A stretch of 42,714 nucleotides of DNA from Lophium mytilinum (Eukaryota > Ascomycota > Dothideomycetes > Mytilinidiales > Mytilinidiaceae). The notes under the pieces are model-generated. The model saw nothing but the letters and a program-made list of their open reading frames with translations. It did not search any database and was not told where the DNA came from. How positions within the stretch are numbered: the stretch's first letter is position 1; each line of letters opens with the position of its first letter. This document shows, piece by piece, positions 41,135-42,714 of this stretch. Made by a program: the position numbers and the translations under genes. The stretch is from contig MU004192.1 of the NCBI GenBank assembly GCA_010093605.1, forward strand, positions 1,467,920 through 1,510,633, given 5' to 3'.

Positions 41135-42714
41135 TATTTTAGTAAAACTACTTTCTACTAATAGTTTAGTAAATATATTAGCTATTTACTTCTTAGTATT
41201 AAGGTAGGCTAGCTTTATTAATCTATTTTAAACGTTTTCTCTTATAAAATAATTTTATATATCTATATATTTAGTTTTTAAGTAGTATTTAGAATTATTA
41301 GCTAATTCTATAGCTAATTAACTATCTATAAATAGATAGAAGTCTTCTATATTTTTAATATTAAGTTATTTTAATATACTTATTAAGTATATATATTCTT
41401 TTATAGTTTCTTTTAAAGCTATATATTTAGCTTTGCAACTAGATAGTACTATAGATTTCTATAGTTTACTATTCTAGCTAATAGGGGTTTTTCCATAGAA
41501 GAAGTAGTAGCTAGTTATTAATTTTCTTCCTATTATATTACCCCTATAATCTATATTAGAATATCCTAATAAATAGGGTGCTAGATTACTAGGAGAAAAT
41601 TTAATGCTAATTCTATATATAGGCTTATATAATAAGTATTTCTAGATTCTTTCTAAGGCTTTAAAGTAAATAGAACTAGAATTAGATATAAAATAAGCGC
41701 ATAGATTTACGCTATAGGCTATATCTAGTCTTGTTTTTATAGATAGATAAATAAGACTTCTAACTTATTACTAGTATAGTTTTATATCTTCTTTTAATGC
41801 CTGTTTATCGTTTTTCTCTAGTTTTATACCTATTTCTCCTAGTATAGAAACGGGATTTAGTTTCTCTTTATTAAATCTTTTTAATAGACTTTTTATATAC
41901 TTTTTCTAGCTTAGTAATAAGGTTCTTTCCTTTCTATTACATATTATTTCCATGCCTAGAAAATAAGATATTAGGCCTAGATTTATTAATTCTAAGTCTT
42001 TGCTTAGTTTTAGTTATAGATTTTCTATATCTTTTATATTTAGGCTAAATACTAATAAATTATCTATGTAGCAGACTATTATTATATTTAATTACATATT
42101 TTTAAATACTGCTTAGTCTATAATAGTACTTTTAAAACTATACTTTTCTAGATAAATAGCTAGATATATATACTACTATCTAGGTAATTATTTTAGGCTA
42201 TATAAGGCTTTATTTAGTTTATAGACTTTACTATTATTTTTATTAAAACTATGTAGTTATTCTATATATAGTTCTTTATCTAAATCTGCATGCATAAATA
42301 CATTTTTAAAGTCCTATTATATTATTTCCTAGTTATAATAAGTAGCTATTATAAGTAATAGCCTATATATTTCTAGGCGGCAGGTATTTATAAAGGTTTC
42401 TTTATAATCTATGCCGTAAGTTTAGCTAAAACCTTTTACTACCTATCTTACCTTATATTTAGATATATTATTATCTATATTAGTTTTAATTTTATAGACC
42501 CAGCGTCCTTTTAACGCATTTCTATTTACTAGTAAGTCTACTAACTTCTAGGTATTTTACTTATTAAGCTGGTCTATTTCTATTTACATAGCTTCTTTCT
42601 ATTTATTATTATATGGGGATTCTATAGCTTATTTATATATATTTAGCTTGTTATTATTATTAATAATAAAGGCTAATTTATCTTTAGATAGATTATCTAT
42701 ATATATATTTATAG
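41135..42714 (-). pseudogene. Ty1/Copia retrotransposon pol relic (reverse transcriptase, RNase H), runs off the window
   Basis: On the minus strand a frame with RIP stops carries the Copia order. It begins with the block preceding RVT_2 (KGRWVYKIKTN), then VVKGFS, DFKNVFMHADL, the catalytic CYIDNLLVF (about 42050-42075, equal to YVDD), RLDIAYSVNLCAYF, LGYSNIDYRGN and RNase H blocks (LSSCKAKYIALKE at about 41408-41445; YLNTKK). Integrase and gag should lie beyond position 42714. No LTR was identified; the sequence beyond the RNase H end (40802-41134) is microsatellite and AT-rich DNA. It is inactive. Confidence 0.85.

Overview
The window comes from a filamentous ascomycete (Pezizomycotina). 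Its genes have short introns (60-122 bases) with GTRAGT-like donors and CTRAC-type branch sites. Fungal families are present (a Zn2Cys6 regulator and a HET-domain protein). Both ends carry repeat-induced point mutation (RIP): almost no CpA or TpG, very high TpA, and transposon frames broken by TAA/TAG where Gln or Trp codons would stand. A gene-bearing island of normal composition (about 6.9-36.8 kb) lies between two AT-rich blocks built from dead transposons.

Left block (1-6884): unclassified, heavily mutated repeats; a Tc1/mariner-type transposase relic (about 3.65-4.45 kb, + strand); and a complete Fot1/pogo-type element (4813-6884) with matching terminal inverted repeats and TA target duplications. 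The pogo element is less mutated and sits at the very edge of the gene island. Right block (about 36.85 kb to the end): a complete 3,221-base Mutator-like element (37139-40359) with an 8-base target duplication, an uninterrupted copy of its insertion site 0.3 kb downstream, GATA microsatellites, and a Ty1/Copia pol relic on the minus strand running off the window.

Gene island, in order: a secreted lipocalin-fold protein (kievitone hydratase/CrtC/AttH-like); a zinc alcohol dehydrogenase of the formaldehyde-dehydrogenase-like class; a 1,434-residue Ser/Pro-rich protein with two C-terminal membrane segments and a run of duplicated 30-42 base microexons; about 5 kb of non-coding tandem repeats; utp11 (ribosome biogenesis); a short-chain dehydrogenase; uba4/cnxF (sulfur carrier activation for tRNA thiolation and molybdopterin); an FAD monooxygenase; a Zn2Cys6 regulator; and a HET-domain protein. 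Housekeeping genes (utp11, uba4) therefore sit beside accessory ones. The monooxygenase, regulator and perhaps the SDR could form a small metabolic module, but no backbone synthase is present.

The most unusual structure is the array at 18907-21125. It has eleven copies of a core bounded by near-complementary arms (left GTCTGAGGTG-like, right CACCTCAGAC-like). The core is 92 bases in ten copies and 93 in the last, while the spacers between cores vary from 60 to 229 bases. Decayed 92-base copies occur at 23253 and, 9 kb away, at 29888. A second tandem family (period about 97 bases) follows directly. I do not recognise either repeat.
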